A DNA stretch of 64,000 nt from Henningerozyma blattae CBS 6284 (taxonomy: Eukaryota > Ascomycota > Saccharomycetes > Saccharomycetales > Saccharomycetaceae): NCBI RefSeq assembly GCF_000315915.1, contig NC_020186.1, forward strand, positions 1,674,001 through 1,738,000, read 5' to 3'. The stretch's first letter is position 1; every line of letters begins with the position of its first letter. The notes beneath the pieces are model-generated. The model searched no databases, was not told the DNA's origin, and saw only the letters and a list, made by a program, of their open reading frames with translations. The translations under genes were made by a program, and so were the position numbers. Positions 53,301 to 64,000 of this stretch are shown here, in pieces.

Positions 53301-54537
53301 GATCCTGAGATATATACAACAACAACAACTGCAACAAACAAATGCTCCATACAATCAATCGCAAGCCCAGAAAGAATTTCATAAACAGTTCTTGTTACAA
53401 ACATCGAATTGTAACCCAAATACTATGAACAATTCGAACAATAATACACCAAGTGCCAACTATGAAACAAGTCCCAACATGTCTGATTCAAATATTCAGC
53501 AATATATGTCAATGATGATGATGATGATGATGAATAATCCAACACAGCAAGGTGGAACTATACTGACTCCACAGCAGCAAGCTCTACTTGCAAACAATAA
53601 TTCTAATTTCAATTTGAATCCTCAACAAATAATGAGTTTACGAAATCAAATGGCTAACCAGGCACATACTCAACCTAATAGTGGGCCGCCTCCTGTGGAT
53701 TCCCAAGTACCTAATTCTACAACCGGTAGAATTAACAAAAAGAAAAGTAAAACAACCAAGTCTTCATCTAGACAATCAGGAAAGACAAAAAACACAAAGA
53801 GCATGGAATCGTCTCAGGATAGAAATGCTAAGCCTAATAATAAAAAGGAAAAGCCCAGTTCTATCTATAAAAATAGTCGGAATAATAATTCTAACTCGAA
53901 CAACAATAATCTCACAAATATCCAAGATAGAATTACTCCTATTAGCCCAAATAAGAATATTATGCCAAACAAGCAATACCAGGTTAATCTTGCATCTCAA
54001 CCTGCTATGAACAGCAATAACTTTATCCAAAACGATCCCTCTTTAAACAGTACTTTTCAAACGAATAAAGATACAAATAACTCAAAACATTCAAACACAG
54101 TGGAAACCTCATCAAAAAAAGACCAAGATTCTAAAAAGAAGAAAAGAAAAAGATCAAAGACTACAAAATCTCCTAAAACTTCCTCCAAGTCACCTAAAAT
54201 GGTCCATAATACATCTCAATCTCAAGAACAAAATATGGTGCAAAATATGCTTCATAACGATTCTCTAAATATAAATCAACATGCTTTAAATACTAATGAT
54301 CTGCTGGACTTAAATTTTAGTAATGGTCCTCAAAATAATTTTAATTCTTCACTAGCCCTAAATGATAGTCATACCTTAGTAGGAAGTAATCCATCCAATT
54401 CTAATATCAATAGCATCAATGTTAATACTGATACCAATAAATCAAATGATTTAAGTGATATGGCTCATTTTGATTTTAACGATAAAGAATTATTCGACTT
54501 AAATGAATTTTCTAATGAATTAATCAATAAACATTGA
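50353..54537 (+). CDS. MSS11: Mss11, Flo8-partner transcription factor with a huge Gln/Ala tract
   Basis: Mss11 acts in the nucleus with Flo8 to activate FLO11 and STA-type genes for invasive growth and adhesion. The 1394-residue protein has the LisH-like segment [18 protein letters not shown] near residues 95-112 and the following [15 protein letters not shown] block near 176-190, both shared with Flo8. The rest is low complexity. A first Gln/Ala/His run lies around 215-275, Gln-rich sequence extends to about 450, and a long Gln-Ala alternation runs near 732-900. A Met run (about 1053-1060) and Asn/Ser-rich tail follow. A basic [15 protein letters not shown] cluster near 1260 may be a nuclear signal. 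It is almost twice the length of S. cerevisiae Mss11. Position next to PAH1 and INP2 supports the name. Confidence 0.92.
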   Translation: MNYNRAPSTGDGNLSNPMRYQQGRTKGNQSPLSFSNNITDRASSPSKGLRDESDPTRNTKSTPLNNINSTNPFPNTNSNSNSNVVVSDALAKNSRQLLYAHIYNYLLENKHYNTARQFLKEVDVPLSTNANVNGNYNDDTFDGSNKQDIKDRINLKANELLPTKMLMNSPETFLLEWWKFFSSLNDFVYSNPSASMKKINMFQERIFPILPQSRQQQQQQQFLYHQYYQQQAQAQAQQAQAHAHAQAQAQVQAQQLLAQQHLAQQQAQRTQHEHQTPHTQVQNQNIQQTQQSSKQSQNAPGVQPTSKTQKSHRTHRTQKVLKAQMVQRTPSAQQFSKVQTTPQSQQSQNTQSQNSQQSQSLQQTRQPRQSKNALQQQAQPQSRQRVPQPTQAQQRQQTKQRAQQQRAQKRAQNQAQQQLLKQQQLLQQQHAEQQTQKQSLQQNVNNNNDRNTPSNSYTISGNQNVHPTDLSRVASNESSHRKQSLNNASTPSSTTSISSTNNKSINQINRNPTNSPYENQYNASNSTNVQKTPSPLNNTGKPHSQPQHFVQKSQSQQGVPNNNANSKRLNSQGLISSSTNNRFSIHSTNQTPNQSISQNRPNSQSPSINTNRSSHSINNANTINMTNNGKNGTNSKNHTDSHSQPIYNEKTAQFVSNEITNMINLQQKQQQQLLDMNKQYSLSSQAGTPIMLNNKTASNNESDFLQQQQLHQQQLQRALSPSQNRQAQIRTQTQTHTQAQAQAQAQAQAQAQAQAQAQAQAQDQAKAQAQAQAQAQAQAQAQAQLRAQAQVQTQVQDQAKAQAQAQSRATTHTQPQARVHTQPQAHGHTQAQLQAQAQAQAQAHAHAQAQLRAQAQAQAQAQVQAQAQLRVHAQAQAQAQTRAQAQTHTKSQAKPQVQAQAQSQMQSQSQMPTQIHTQSSSPTLPQSQAHRLQQVQQQSPEQSQAQRSMQLNQNNISTHMQRLNNNILPDDINKFQWNKPQQEILRYIQQQQLQQTNAPYNQSQAQKEFHKQFLLQTSNCNPNTMNNSNNNTPSANYETSPNMSDSNIQQYMSMMMMMMMNNPTQQGGTILTPQQQALLANNNSNFNLNPQQIMSLRNQMANQAHTQPNSGPPPVDSQVPNSTTGRINKKKSKTTKSSSRQSGKTKNTKSMESSQDRNAKPNNKKEKPSSIYKNSRNNNSNSNNNNLTNIQDRITPISPNKNIMPNKQYQVNLASQPAMNSNNFIQNDPSLNSTFQTNKDTNNSKHSNTVETSSKKDQDSKKKKRKRSKTTKSPKTSSKSPKMVHNTSQSQEQNMVQNMLHNDSLNINQHALNTNDLLDLNFSNGPQNNFNSSLALNDSHTLVGSNPSNSNINSINVNTDTNKSNDLSDMAHFDFNDKELFDLNEFSNELINKH
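52550..53045 (+). repeat. Hexanucleotide CAAGCN minisatellite coding Gln-Ala
   Basis: Within MSS11, about 500 bp consists of variants of a 6-bp CAAGCC/CAAGCA/CAAGCT unit, interrupted by Arg, His, Thr and Leu codons. The Ala third base changes in blocks (GCC, GCA, GCT), suggesting several separate expansions and internal duplications. One such duplication is of the segment beginning CAAGATCAGGCAAAAGC, present at about 52636 and 52738. Confidence 0.9.
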
Positions 54538-56538
54538 AGGTTTATTAATATTTTAATACATTAATTATAATATATTTTAACGAATATTCTAATACAAAGA
54601 CTTCCTGCAATTTATACACTAATCTTTAAACAATAAAATTACTTTTAACCATTGTTTTTGAATTACTTTTCACTTCTAATTTGCATAGCATTATCACATT
54701 GTATAATATATTTTCCATTTTATTCCATTTTATTCCATTTTTATCATAGTTAAACAACTTTATTTTTATTCATTTCTTCCTCTGTATTATATAATGAACC
54801 AGATCATACTACTATTTTTCTTAAGTATATCTATATTTATCTACCTTAGAATAAATTATTCAATTAATTTACTTACAAATAATTTCAAGTACCTGTTCGT
54901 ATTTAATTCATAAAAGTATACAACATTGGCATTCAAACTTTGTTTTCTGACAATGACTAACTTTTGTATGAGTTCAAAATCACAAAGTAAGTACATATCA
55001 TTACAAGCAAGAAATTAATAAAGAAAATTTGGAACTATTAAATAACAAGAATCAGAATTATTGTAGTATTCTAATACAGCCTTAATAATTTATAATTTAA
55101 GTTTAATACTAAAAATTTCCCACCGTTAAGTCTATCTAAGGTATTGGAACTTCTCTCTCCATATTTGGAGTATTTAAAGTAGAGAAACTGCTTTATCTTA
55201 TTTCTGATAATAAAATATATCTCCATGCTCTTTTTAAGAAAGTAAAGAATATAAAACAAATATATAAAATGAACATTTTGATTTAGAAGAGAATTTACTA
55301 GAATGATAACTGGATATATTTTGTACAATACGAAAAAGAGGAAACACCGCACAGCACCCAGTTATAAGATCACAATAATACAATATAATAATAACACATC
55401 AATGAATTTATAACTATATAAAATGTACGTTAACTATTACACAAAGGATTCGAGATATGATATTTAGCTATTCTATGACTAACTTTAATATGTTTGCTTA
55501 GTGCCTCCATAACTACTGGACCTGTCTCTCAAGCGGTACGCATTTTTAACGATCATATTTGTGAACTACTTAGTAGTAAAACTGGCTAGAGATTTCTTTT
55601 AAATTATGGGTACTTTCATATCTATAGAGAGTGACGCCTGAACCATCAACAACTCAGGTGTTAAATACATTAGTTGTTTATCCGTACTTAATAATAGCGT
55701 ACTAAGAAAAACATATATAATAAGTAATGTATTTAAGATGAACATACGCTGCATAAATAGGCTAAATTAATGCATATTTCTGTGTTGCTGTTGAGCTAAT
55801 TTTTTTGATGATTTTGTGTGTTATAACTAATGAGATACAAAAATAAATATCTATAAGTTGCTCTATTTTCTAGAAACAAAATTTAATCATATACTCAAAA
55901 TATTCTTGAAATAATGAGACTAAGAATCGAGTAATGTTACTGCTTTTAATTAGTGCTTGTAAGCTGAAGTATGCTAATAAAACCAAGTATTATTCCCTAA
56001 TAAATGCTACTATAGAAACTTATGCCAAAATTAACACCTAGAATGCAAGATAGAATAAGGAACATGATAATTATGAAGTAATTTAGAAATCTGAATTTTG
56101 CTTGATTAGTTTAACTAATAATTCAGTCAATAATCATTTTTGTGTAGAAAAAATTATTAAAATGTTAATTTAGCTTCTTTATATATATTACAGAATACAA
56201 TAATTTTCAATACTCTCCCAATGAATTTAATAGCATTTTTGTTTTAACAAAATATCTCAAATTAAAATAAGAACGCTGCAGCAAAAAGGAAATTGATAAA
56301 ACTTAATCCGATTACATTTAAATCGTTTGCTATATATAGCTATTTAAGGAAAAATATATATTGTGAACAGTATACTGTCAAGTGAGGACACTTAAGTAGG
56401 ATAAGAACTAAAAATATTAACGTGCAACATTGGGTATCTTTTCTGGTAGTAGCTGAGCAGCATATAATTATTTACAATGCTCAATATTTTAAAATAGAAA
56501 TTTAGGTATTAATGTAATTGTTGTAGTAAGGGGTAATT
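54538..56538. other. Gene-free 2-kb region between MSS11 and PIR gene 3' ends
   Basis: AT-rich sequence with no convincing coding region. A 93-codon minus-strand frame (55071-55352) is Phe/Tyr/Ile-rich and not accepted. A perfect 8-bp stem with one G-T pair lies at 55634-55661, and a 7-bp pair CTTAGTA/TACTAAG encloses it (55569-55575 and 55700-55706). A transcribed RNA here is possible but unsupported otherwise. Confidence 0.45.
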
Positions 56539-57657
56539 TTAACAATTTACCAAATCAATTGCTTGTAAGTAAACTGGCTGACATTGTTTCCCAATAGATT
56601 CATCGTACAAGTTATAAAAAGTACCAGATAAACATTGATAAAAAACATCTTGGCTACCTAAAGCCAAATTACCTTGTGGTGTAATAGACCAACCAGCAGC
56701 ATATATTGCACCTGATTGTGGTGGTGGACCATCAAATTGAAATTGCCTGTTTGAAACAATTGATCCTATTCTTCCTTTAGAATCTGTTAAGACACCATTC
56801 TTTAATGCTATATCTAAAGTACCAGGTGAATTACATGCGACTGCACGAACGGGATCATTTGGACTCGTTGATTCTGTAGCAGCTGCCTTTTGAGCAGCAT
56901 TTGTTGTGGTAGGTTTAGAGGTTCCCGTCTTAGTAGCTTGTACTTGTCCATCAGAAATTTGAGAAACTGCTGGTTGGGTAGCTCTGATTTGGCCATCAGA
57001 AATTTGGAAAACAGGAGAAGCAGTGGTTTTAGCAGCAGCTTGAACTTGGCCGTCGCCAATCTGAGATACAGCACCAGCTGTTGCTTTAGCACCACAATCT
57101 TGGACTTGGCCGTCACCAATTTGAGATAAGGCTCCAGCTGTTGCTTTAGCACCACCAGTTTGGACTTGACCGTCGCCAACTTGAGATACAGGTTGAGTTG
57201 TAACAACGTTAACAGTCTTGGTTACAGGATTTCCAGTCATAGTAACAGCAATTACTGTCGTTGATTTCTTAGTAAACGTAATAGTTTTATCACCATTCTG
57301 TGGTTGACCATCAGAAATTTGAGAGACTACAGCTGCAGAGGGTTTACCTGTGACTTGTATTTGGCCATCAGAAATTTGAGATACAACAGCAGTAGTCATA
57401 ACTGGCTTTGAACTAGCTTTGGTAGTAGCTTGAACTTGGCCATCAGAAATTTGAGTTACAACATTCTTTTGATTCACACCTAATGATGTAGCGATAGGAA
57501 CAACAGATATTCCAAAGCTAGAAGAGTAATTTTTAACTCCTCCAGAATATGTACCAGAAGGTGTTAAAGTAGTCCATGGCTGACTAGGAGCTACAGCCGC
57601 CATTGAAGTTCCTACTAAGGCTGAAACAGTTAGAGTTTTTTTAATTTGCATTTCCAA
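56539..57657 (-). CDS. PIR-family cell-wall protein (Hsp150/Pir1-like)
   Basis: PIR proteins are secreted and linked through the Gln of their internal repeats to beta-1,3-glucan in the cell wall. The 372-residue protein has a signal peptide ending near residue 20 (TSMAAVA), then the conserved [19 protein letters not shown] start. Eight SQIxDGQxQ-type repeats follow between about residues 67 and 245. The C-terminal domain has four Cys in the exact family spacing C-66-C-16-C-12-C, with [20 protein letters not shown]. Two oddities: no Lys-Arg Kex2 site precedes the first repeat, and one repeat carries an extra Cys (QVQDCG). Start choice is between 57657 and the Met two codons later; the second matches known PIR starts better. 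It is inserted between MSS11 and INP2, which adjoin in S. cerevisiae. Confidence 0.93.
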   Translation of the reverse strand: MEMQIKKTLTVSALVGTSMAAVAPSQPWTTLTPSGTYSGGVKNYSSSFGISVVPIATSLGVNQKNVVTQISDGQVQATTKASSKPVMTTAVVSQISDGQIQVTGKPSAAVVSQISDGQPQNGDKTITFTKKSTTVIAVTMTGNPVTKTVNVVTTQPVSQVGDGQVQTGGAKATAGALSQIGDGQVQDCGAKATAGAVSQIGDGQVQAAAKTTASPVFQISDGQIRATQPAVSQISDGQVQATKTGTSKPTTTNAAQKAAATESTSPNDPVRAVACNSPGTLDIALKNGVLTDSKGRIGSIVSNRQFQFDGPPPQSGAIYAAGWSITPQGNLALGSQDVFYQCLSGTFYNLYDESIGKQCQPVYLQAIDLVNC

Positions 57658-60600
57658 AGAACAAAGTCAAAAATAAAAAGTGTTTTTTATCTAAACTTAG
57701 TTTTAGATGAACACTTGACTTTTGATTATATTTTAACAAAAGTTTACCAAATATTTCAAATAAGGACTCCAATTGAAGAATACATGATCCGCTTCAAATA
57801 TTTTAAAAGAAAACATCCAGATATTTATATAAGGTTTTTTATACAGTATAAAATATCTATTCAGCATACTTGGTCTATTTGAAATACATTTGTAATCATA
57901 ATCAAAATGTAATTAATTAAAGTTAAAAGTGATTCAAATGAAGGGTAGTTAACTTAATATTACTACTCAGCTTGATCCACCTTACTGGTTTTTGTAAGAG
58001 GTTAATAATTACATTACCCAAAACTGATAGATAATTGATGCTATCCTCATTATTGCCCATATTTGCAATAGCCATTACTATACAAATGGTTCTAATAACA
58101 TATGTGATTGGAAAAAGTGAAATTTGGAAATTTAACGGTTGAAGATTTATTGGAAACTAGAATAATTAAAATATCTCATAATAAAATCTCAATCAAAAAT
58201 CAACGAGATGATATAAACAATGTAACCAAATCAAAACATGCGGAATAATGGTAGGCTAATAAGAAGAAGACAGGATTGCTGATTTATAATAGTTATCTGA
58301 ACTGGAATTTAATGTTTTGCTGAGCCCTTAATTAGGGAAAAAGACAACAAAAATGATCTTGCCTATCACCATCAAAATAAATAAATAAATAAATAATAGA
58401 CTGCTGCAAATTCTTACAGACATTTATTATTGTTTTCAATGATGGTGAGCCTAAATAATTTGGTTTTCACATAAAAATAAAAAAAAATTTCATATTTAAC
58501 CCTTTCTGGAAGTCAAACCGTTTCTGTTATGTCCGTTAATATTGCAATACTAGTTAAATAACAACATAAAAACATTTAAAGTCAAACTCTTAAACCGAAT
58601 ATAGGGTCGAGTAGCTTGATATGATTTCAGTTTTGGTATTTTTTCCTGAATTTACACCTTAATTCATAAATACATTCCGGTATACCAAAAATATATTTAA
58701 TGATATGTTGCAACGGCGGGTTCGTTTTATTTATTCTCAGAACTGTAATAGTAGACCAATTCCATTAATTGGCCTAAAAAACCTCTAAAATAGGGGACAT
58801 ATCTCAAATCAATGTCTCGAGAAGTCTTAATAACTTATCGGAAGTTGTTGATTCTGATTGGGTGCCCAGATGATGAAGATTTTAAAGGTAAAATTTGACT
58901 TAGTAAAAGCATTATCTTGTTAATTCATTGGCCGATTCAAGGACAATAGAAGGCATATAAACTATTAGAGGCAAACTTGCAAACTTCATCTTCTATTAAT
59001 AGATTTGCAACCATATTATTTCAGGTTTCGGAGTAACAATTTACAGTGATTGCTTGGCTATTCCTATAAAGAGACACAAGCTTAAGTTTTTCAGATGATA
59101 ATTGAAATTGAATGACCAACAACACCTTACATAAGTGTGTTACTATGACAATGGAGGATCAAGATTCCTACGCATTTTTACCTATGGAACCTTAATACCG
59201 TAAAAATCAATGCTTAAAAAAATCTTGAATAGGTCGGCTAAGACATGCCAAAGGTTAAGAAAAGAAGGATATATAGACATAAGTATATGATACCCGTAGG
59301 GAAAATACTATGAATCACTGATATCCAGTTCAATATATCTAACGTACTTTGGCCTGAAATATTTATTCTAAACTATCTCATCGTTTCATTATCTTTTGGA
59401 TGCATAACTTTAATTGTAATTTTAAACATGGAATTTGTCTAGGGGGAAAATTTAAGCTTATGAAAGATAATAAATAACCTGGAAATACTATACAAAATTA
59501 CCAATTCAAATACTACTTTAAGAAAATATTTATAAATATTACATTTTGAGGAGTAATGTTTCTATGGGGTTTGTTCCCTTTCTACGTATAACCTACTAAA
59601 ATTTGTGCGAAGTCAAACATGACCCTCCTTTGTATGTTGGTAATATGAAATTTTCACTTGATTTATTCTCAAATATTCTTGTCTATACCGCTTAAAGAAT
59701 ACCATAATATTCAAAAGTATATCGCATCTTTATTCAATTTAGCAATATACATTATCAGTGGACTGTAGTAGACATTAGTGGAAAACTATAAGAAGCAACA
59801 GAAGAAGTCTTAATGCTTCTCCTCTAAATTAAAAACATATAAAGGTAAAAAAAAAATAAAAACTCAACTTTTTGTAAATGCAGAGAGGTTAAAACTTTTT
59901 TAATTTTGAAATAAGGATAGAGGAAAGACCACAATATATTATTGGCAGTTTTGTAGAAGACATACGATTCTTAAAATGAAGTACTTTATTGGCCATAGAT
60001 AAAGTATCCCAGTTTTGTTCTAAAAATGCCGTTTCAACCCTAAAGACACTTTACAATCACTAACAATATAGATTTTCTTATAGAGGAAATGTGTCTAGTA
60101 GATTATGTATTATTCAAGAAGTGGGAGATATTCTCGTATCACATCATAATTCCTGAAATGACATTCAAATTTGATAATTCACAAGCAAAATGTGAGATAT
60201 TTTAGCTTAAATATCAGATCTAAATATTATTTTTCTATTTTTTTAAGAATTTATATATTAGCGCACTAACAACTCAATTATTGATCCCGCCATAAGTAAA
60301 GAATAGCTATCAGTGGGATATATATATATATAAGCATGTTTAGACTTACAATCCTAACAGAATCTAATGAGAGTTAACTGCAAAGATATTTAAGATGTGT
60401 TTTGATTATCAATCCACTTTTTTAAATTCTCTACAGATAATAACTAAACTCGGAGATCGAGAACGAATTAAATTCCGCGTGAAATGCCAATCTGTACGAT
60501 ATAAAAACAAAACAAAGGTAAGATATAAAGATCAACATGCACTTCACTATTAATACACCGTAAACTATACACAGAACTTCAATTAAGTAAATACAAATTT

Positions 60601-60700
60601 TAATTCTTAGTACTAAAATTCTTACACTTATTTGAGCAAGAATTATATACTTTTAGAATTGGGTTAAGAATTTTAGATCCAATGTGTAACTAAGATTCCA
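57658..60700. other. Gene-free 3-kb divergent region PIR gene / INP2
   Basis: The longest gap in the window. It is AT-rich, has no ATG frame above 60 codons beyond 57882, no tRNA and no LTR ends that I could recognise. A short ATAA tetranucleotide repeat sits near 58378-58396. It should contain both promoters. A long upstream region is common for regulated cell-wall genes. Confidence 0.5.
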
Positions 60701-62914
60701 ATGAAAGAATGGATCAAACCTCATTGGCAAAATAAGAATAAAACGAATCCAACCATTATTGATAAATCTAATTTAATTTCCACCAGAAACAATAATGAAC
60801 AATTAGAAATTAAGGATATAGTTCTTTCCAAACGTACTTTTAGAATTGCATCCTTACCGGATCATCTATTTAGCAATACTTCAATTGGTAGCTCTTGGAA
60901 ACCGCCTTTGATTTCTGATACAAGTTCTGATTCGCAAAGTGAGATTTACACTAATACTGATCATTTTACTAAAGAAAGCTCTGATGTTTATCGGATAACA
61001 TCTCATAGAGAAATAAAAGAAGAAATTATACCTGATAACAACATATCAGACAATTTAACTCCGTTAGATTCGTCTTTTGAAGCTGTATTAGATGTTTCTT
61101 CTGGTTATGAGGAGGATATTTATGACAACGATAGTGATACTATGGAAAATAATAGCTTGAGTACTATTATTTCTAAAATATTTGATCAAATACCGTATGA
61201 AAATTGTGAGAATTATCTAGAGCAATTCAAATATAAAATTATAACCTCCGATCTTCTATCATCTACTAACCTTAAACATCGCCAAATATTATTAAAAAAG
61301 AAAACATCTTCTACAAATTTCGTAGTTAGTACGAAGAAATCTTACCCCACTATATATGGCCGGCTATATTTTAATCAGAGAAACAACATCTGTATTTTTA
61401 AGTCGATAAGATACCGGGAGTCCATTCTTTCATGTTATTATCTATTGAGACGTTTATCAATTTCAAAGAAACACGCTTCAAGACGAATAGTACTGGCTAT
61501 CCTTATTTTACTGTATATTACTTTCAAACAAGAATTATTTTTCTTATATTATTATATTTTAAATTTAGAGAAAAATTTGAATGAAATTATTGAAAAATTT
61601 AATAATTTTGAAAACTCAATTCATTTCTTGTTTATCAGATACAAAGAATTTACAGTCTATAAACCTTTAACAGATGTATTGAACAAACAAAATAATCATT
61701 TTGATTATGATCCACATCCACTACTGAATGAACTATTATCGTCAAATTTGGATCAAATGTTTTTCCAACTAGATCATATTAATAAACTGTTTATTCAGCA
61801 ATATATATTGAAGAATAATACAATTTTATCATCAATTGAAAATCATTTTGATATTTTTAATTTAAATATAATTGAATATATTAATTATTCAAATTATTCA
61901 ATTAATAAACTTGAATATAAAATCAAAAGATTTTTAGATGCAAGGAAATTATTTTTTTGTTGCTTATTAAGTGTATGTGACATTGTTTATCCTCATTATT
62001 CTCAAACAAACATTACTTCCTCAGTTTTATTTAATCTATTTAATAATAAAACCGAGGATGAGGTTACATCAAATGAAATTTCTAATAAAGAAGGTAATTT
62101 CGAAAAGTCGTTTAAAAATATCATAACTAGGTTTAAAGAAACAAATGATATTTTGAAGCAGTTTAATAAAAATTTAAGTCATATTACTGAAACTTTAAAT
62201 ACTTCCAAGAAATTAATTTTGAGAGAAATGAATAATAAATCATTATATCCTTCAATAAGCTCGTATCCTAAGCAAAACCATAATATTACTAAGAATGAAT
62301 ATACTAATATATATGCCAATTATGAAATTTTTCGTTATAATGAGAAAATTACTAATTCAATACAAAAATTACAAATGATTGAGAAATATTTAATGAAAAA
62401 AAATCAACCATTTGATTCGAACAACTTTGATAATATTAAACATTATGATAAGGAGTATATTAATTTGAATCGATTAGAGACTAAGGAATATATAAAAGGA
62501 ACTATGATAAATTTATTAAAACTATGGACAGAAAGAGATGATGTTGAAGAAAGTTATGATCATTATATCATAGCTAAAGGTGAGAAATATATCAAATCAA
62601 ATAAAAATAATCGGAGACATTTTTCTTTATCAGCACTAAAGAAGCCATCTGAATTTTCATCTGATAAATCATTTATAAGTCAAATACCAAAAAGACAGAG
62701 ACAACAACCTATTCCATTGGAAAAACCAATTCTATTGGAGGAACCACATAATAAAGAACAACAATCAATTTTTTCAAATAATGTATTTACTAATGCAAAT
62801 GTTATCGGAGATATAAATAGCAAAAAAACAGTAACAATAGCTGATGATATACGAGAATTTAGTGAGAATGAATTAAAAGATAAATTAAATCAAGTATTTA
62901 GTATATTTCAATAA
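60701..62914 (+). CDS. INP2: Inp2, peroxisomal receptor for myosin Myo2
   Basis: Inp2 is a peroxisomal membrane protein that binds the Myo2 tail and carries peroxisomes into the bud. The 737-residue protein has a polar N-terminal region, then a central conserved block with LYFNQRNNICIFKSIRYRES. A membrane segment at about 262-287 (IVLAILILLYITFKQELFFL) is followed by a predicted helical, coiled-coil-rich part. The C-terminus is polar and Gln/Pro-rich near 660-690. Similarity to known Inp2 is low, as is typical for this fast-evolving protein. Length, single membrane region and position beside MSS11 and PAH1 (YMR163-165 order and strand) support the call. Confidence 0.8.
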   Translation: MKEWIKPHWQNKNKTNPTIIDKSNLISTRNNNEQLEIKDIVLSKRTFRIASLPDHLFSNTSIGSSWKPPLISDTSSDSQSEIYTNTDHFTKESSDVYRITSHREIKEEIIPDNNISDNLTPLDSSFEAVLDVSSGYEEDIYDNDSDTMENNSLSTIISKIFDQIPYENCENYLEQFKYKIITSDLLSSTNLKHRQILLKKKTSSTNFVVSTKKSYPTIYGRLYFNQRNNICIFKSIRYRESILSCYYLLRRLSISKKHASRRIVLAILILLYITFKQELFFLYYYILNLEKNLNEIIEKFNNFENSIHFLFIRYKEFTVYKPLTDVLNKQNNHFDYDPHPLLNELLSSNLDQMFFQLDHINKLFIQQYILKNNTILSSIENHFDIFNLNIIEYINYSNYSINKLEYKIKRFLDARKLFFCCLLSVCDIVYPHYSQTNITSSVLFNLFNNKTEDEVTSNEISNKEGNFEKSFKNIITRFKETNDILKQFNKNLSHITETLNTSKKLILREMNNKSLYPSISSYPKQNHNITKNEYTNIYANYEIFRYNEKITNSIQKLQMIEKYLMKKNQPFDSNNFDNIKHYDKEYINLNRLETKEYIKGTMINLLKLWTERDDVEESYDHYIIAKGEKYIKSNKNNRRHFSLSALKKPSEFSSDKSFISQIPKRQRQQPIPLEKPILLEEPHNKEQQSIFSNNVFTNANVIGDINSKKTVTIADDIREFSENELKDKLNQVFSIFQ

Positions 62915-63069
62915 TTAAAAGCACTGTTAAAAGAACATATACAACTATACGAAGAGAAGTGGTTCTATATAATAAAAATAATGATTATTTAGGAAATTAT
63001 ATTAGAGTGTATTAAAATTAAAGTTATTTTTATTTATCATTACAAATTTTTTTTTCATTTAATTTTGAA

Positions 63070-64000
63070 TTAATTTTCAATTAATGATTCTTTATCAAAA
63101 ATATGACCATTATATTTTGATAAATTTTCACCATGATATGAAAGTTTACTTGAAACTTCAACAAGAATATCATCATCTTTAATAATGGCACCTGCGTCTT
63201 TTAACCAATTAGTTGTCAATCTTAAATAAGCTAGACGACTTGTTTCTGGATTATCATTTTGGGTACCAGATGCATTTTTCAAAGGTGAGAATTCTTCATT
63301 TCTGTCCACTTCTAAACAACCAAATTTTTCAATAGGAATCAATGGGAAAATATCAAAAATGAATTGTTCTAATTTAATACCATTTGGAGTTTCGAATTTG
63401 ATAATCGAATCAGTCTTTGAATCATAAATTGGTATTTTTTTATTAGCAATATGATAAGTTAAATTATTGCACCAATTATCAACATGTGATTTTAATAAAT
63501 CAACTGAATAATAATGATTGACAATATTAGCAGCTCTTAATTTTAGGAGACCTGTTTCTTTATCGATTGATTCAGCCAATTGATTTGAAATTTCTGAATA
63601 TTCAATAACACAAGGTTTACTATCACGAGTAGCAATAACACCAACTGATTCATGAGGAGATCTCTTTCTAACTGACTTAGTAGCTAACTGATAATTATTT
63701 TTGATTGCAAACCCAATAAATACTGGATCTGCCAATTTTGTTAAAATGTTATCAACACAGTACATATGTATATGTTTAATACCACGGTTAACAAAATCTT
63801 CAATTAAATGGTTATCTCTTAAGGCACGATATAAACCACCATTACCATCTGGAGATTCTACAAGAGTAGTTGGTGAGCCAATTAAGAATTGTTCACCTTT
63901 AGGGTCCAATGCAGGTAAAGTGCCTTGATTGAAGAAAGTGATTTGATCCTTGGAAAGACCAAAGAAGTTATTTTTTTCAAAGAAACTTTGAGTGGGTTCT
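63070..64000 (-). CDS. UAP1: UDP-N-acetylglucosamine pyrophosphorylase, 3' part
   Basis: Uap1 (Qri1) makes UDP-GlcNAc from UTP and GlcNAc-1-phosphate in the cytosol, supplying chitin, N-glycans and GPI anchors. About 309 codons of the C-terminal part are in the window; the frame stays open to the right edge, so the start lies beyond 64000. Visible motifs are LPALDPKGE, the uridine-sugar-binding NGGLYRAL and KHIHMYCVDNILTKLADPVF, with the conserved FIFDIFP-type segment further on. An apparent Met at the frame start near 63909 is a Leu codon, not the real start. It converges on INP2 with about 155 bp between stops. In S. cerevisiae QRI1 neighbours QRI7 (YDL103C, YDL104C); here the YMR block and a PIR gene lie between. 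Confidence 0.95.
   Translation of the reverse strand, partial: EPTQSFFEKNNFFGLSKDQITFFNQGTLPALDPKGEQFLIGSPTTLVESPDGNGGLYRALRDNHLIEDFVNRGIKHIHMYCVDNILTKLADPVFIGFAIKNNYQLATKSVRKRSPHESVGVIATRDSKPCVIEYSEISNQLAESIDKETGLLKLRAANIVNHYYSVDLLKSHVDNWCNNLTYHIANKKIPIYDSKTDSIIKFETPNGIKLEQFIFDIFPLIPIEKFGCLEVDRNEEFSPLKNASGTQNDNPETSRLAYLRLTTNWLKDAGAIIKDDDILVEVSSKLSYHGENLSKYNGHIFDKESLIEN

Noticed and set aside
55071..55352. 93-codon minus-strand frame in the MSS11-PIR gap
   Set aside because: Composition is dominated by Phe, Tyr, Ile and Leu, typical of random AT-rich sequence; no motif is seen.
55569..55706. Nested stems suggesting a small structured RNA
   Set aside because: Only a 7-bp outer and an 8-bp inner pairing are found, with no snoRNA boxes at suitable positions; this is expected by chance in several kb of sequence.
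58860..59020. Possible C/D snoRNA starting at the ATGATGA-like box near 58870
   Set aside because: No CTGA D box lies at a suitable distance and no terminal stem is visible.
1..64000. CRISPR arrays, bacterial-type operons, riboswitches or phage genes
   Set aside because: The window is fungal nuclear DNA. No repeat-spacer array or prokaryote-like gene cluster was seen.

Overview
This window is nuclear DNA of a budding yeast in the family Saccharomycetaceae. Nearly every gene is an uninterrupted ORF, intergenic DNA is strongly AT-rich, and most proteins match well-known Saccharomyces cerevisiae families. Two tRNA genes and yeast LTR-retrotransposon remains are also present. Gene order matches several S. 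cerevisiae tracks: YDL103-122 (UAP1, QRI7, NSE4, PHO2, a SNX41/ATG20 sorting nexin, HEM25, YFH1, UBP1), YGL148-154 (ARO2, INO80, LYS5), the sister tracks YNL016-032 and YIL084-088 (PUB1, SIW14, SDS3, AIM19, AVT7), and YMR163-166 (INP2, MSS11, PAH1, MME1). Many in-between genes are missing (KTR5/KTR7, histone genes, KIN28, NUT1, PEX14). I infer a post-whole-genome-duplication yeast with its own pattern of gene loss, such as the Vanderwaltozyma/Tetrapisispora lineage. I could not search databases, so the species is not established.

Layout. 0.6-1.4 kb: an unrecognised membrane protein. 3.3-8.6 kb: PHO2 (-) and the sorting nexin (+), divergent across a promoter with a CGGACA array. 8.8-18.6 kb: ARO2 (-), INO80 (+), LYS5 (+), HEM25 (+). 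19.4-23.8 kb: a small unknown ORF, frataxin YFH1 and a frameshifted UBP1, all (-). 24.6-26.0 kb: PUB1 (-). 27.1-27.8 kb: tRNA-Ile with a solo LTR and a 195-bp repeat. 28.4-33.3 kb: SDS3, AIM19, SIW14 (-), AVT7. 33.8-36.8 kb: a BED-finger protein probably derived from a hAT transposase (-), with one frameshift. 37.3-40.6 kb: a second 195-bp repeat, tRNA-Ala and a decayed Ty1/copia (Ty4-like) element. 41.6-43.9 kb: NSE4 and QRI7. 44.5-54.5 kb: MME1, PAH1, MSS11 in tandem. 56.5-57.7 kb: a PIR cell-wall gene (-). 60.7-62.9 kb: INP2. 63.1-64 kb: the 3' part of UAP1 (-), running off the right end.

Most genes are unrelated housekeeping or regulatory loci. Shared themes are mitochondrial iron/heme supply (HEM25, YFH1), amino-acid synthesis (ARO2, LYS5), chromatin (INO80, SDS3, NSE4), cell wall and filamentation (MSS11, PIR, UAP1) and inositol or lipid phosphate metabolism (SIW14, PAH1, INO80).

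I found no clear undescribed multigene system. The items most worth checking are the oriented CGGACA array near PHO2, the four homopolymer-associated frameshifts confined to UBP1 and the hAT-derived gene, the 195-bp tRNA-linked repeat pair, the hAT-derived gene itself, the giant Gln-Ala tract in MSS11, and a weak H/ACA-like RNA candidate. Domain positions are estimates read from the translations.
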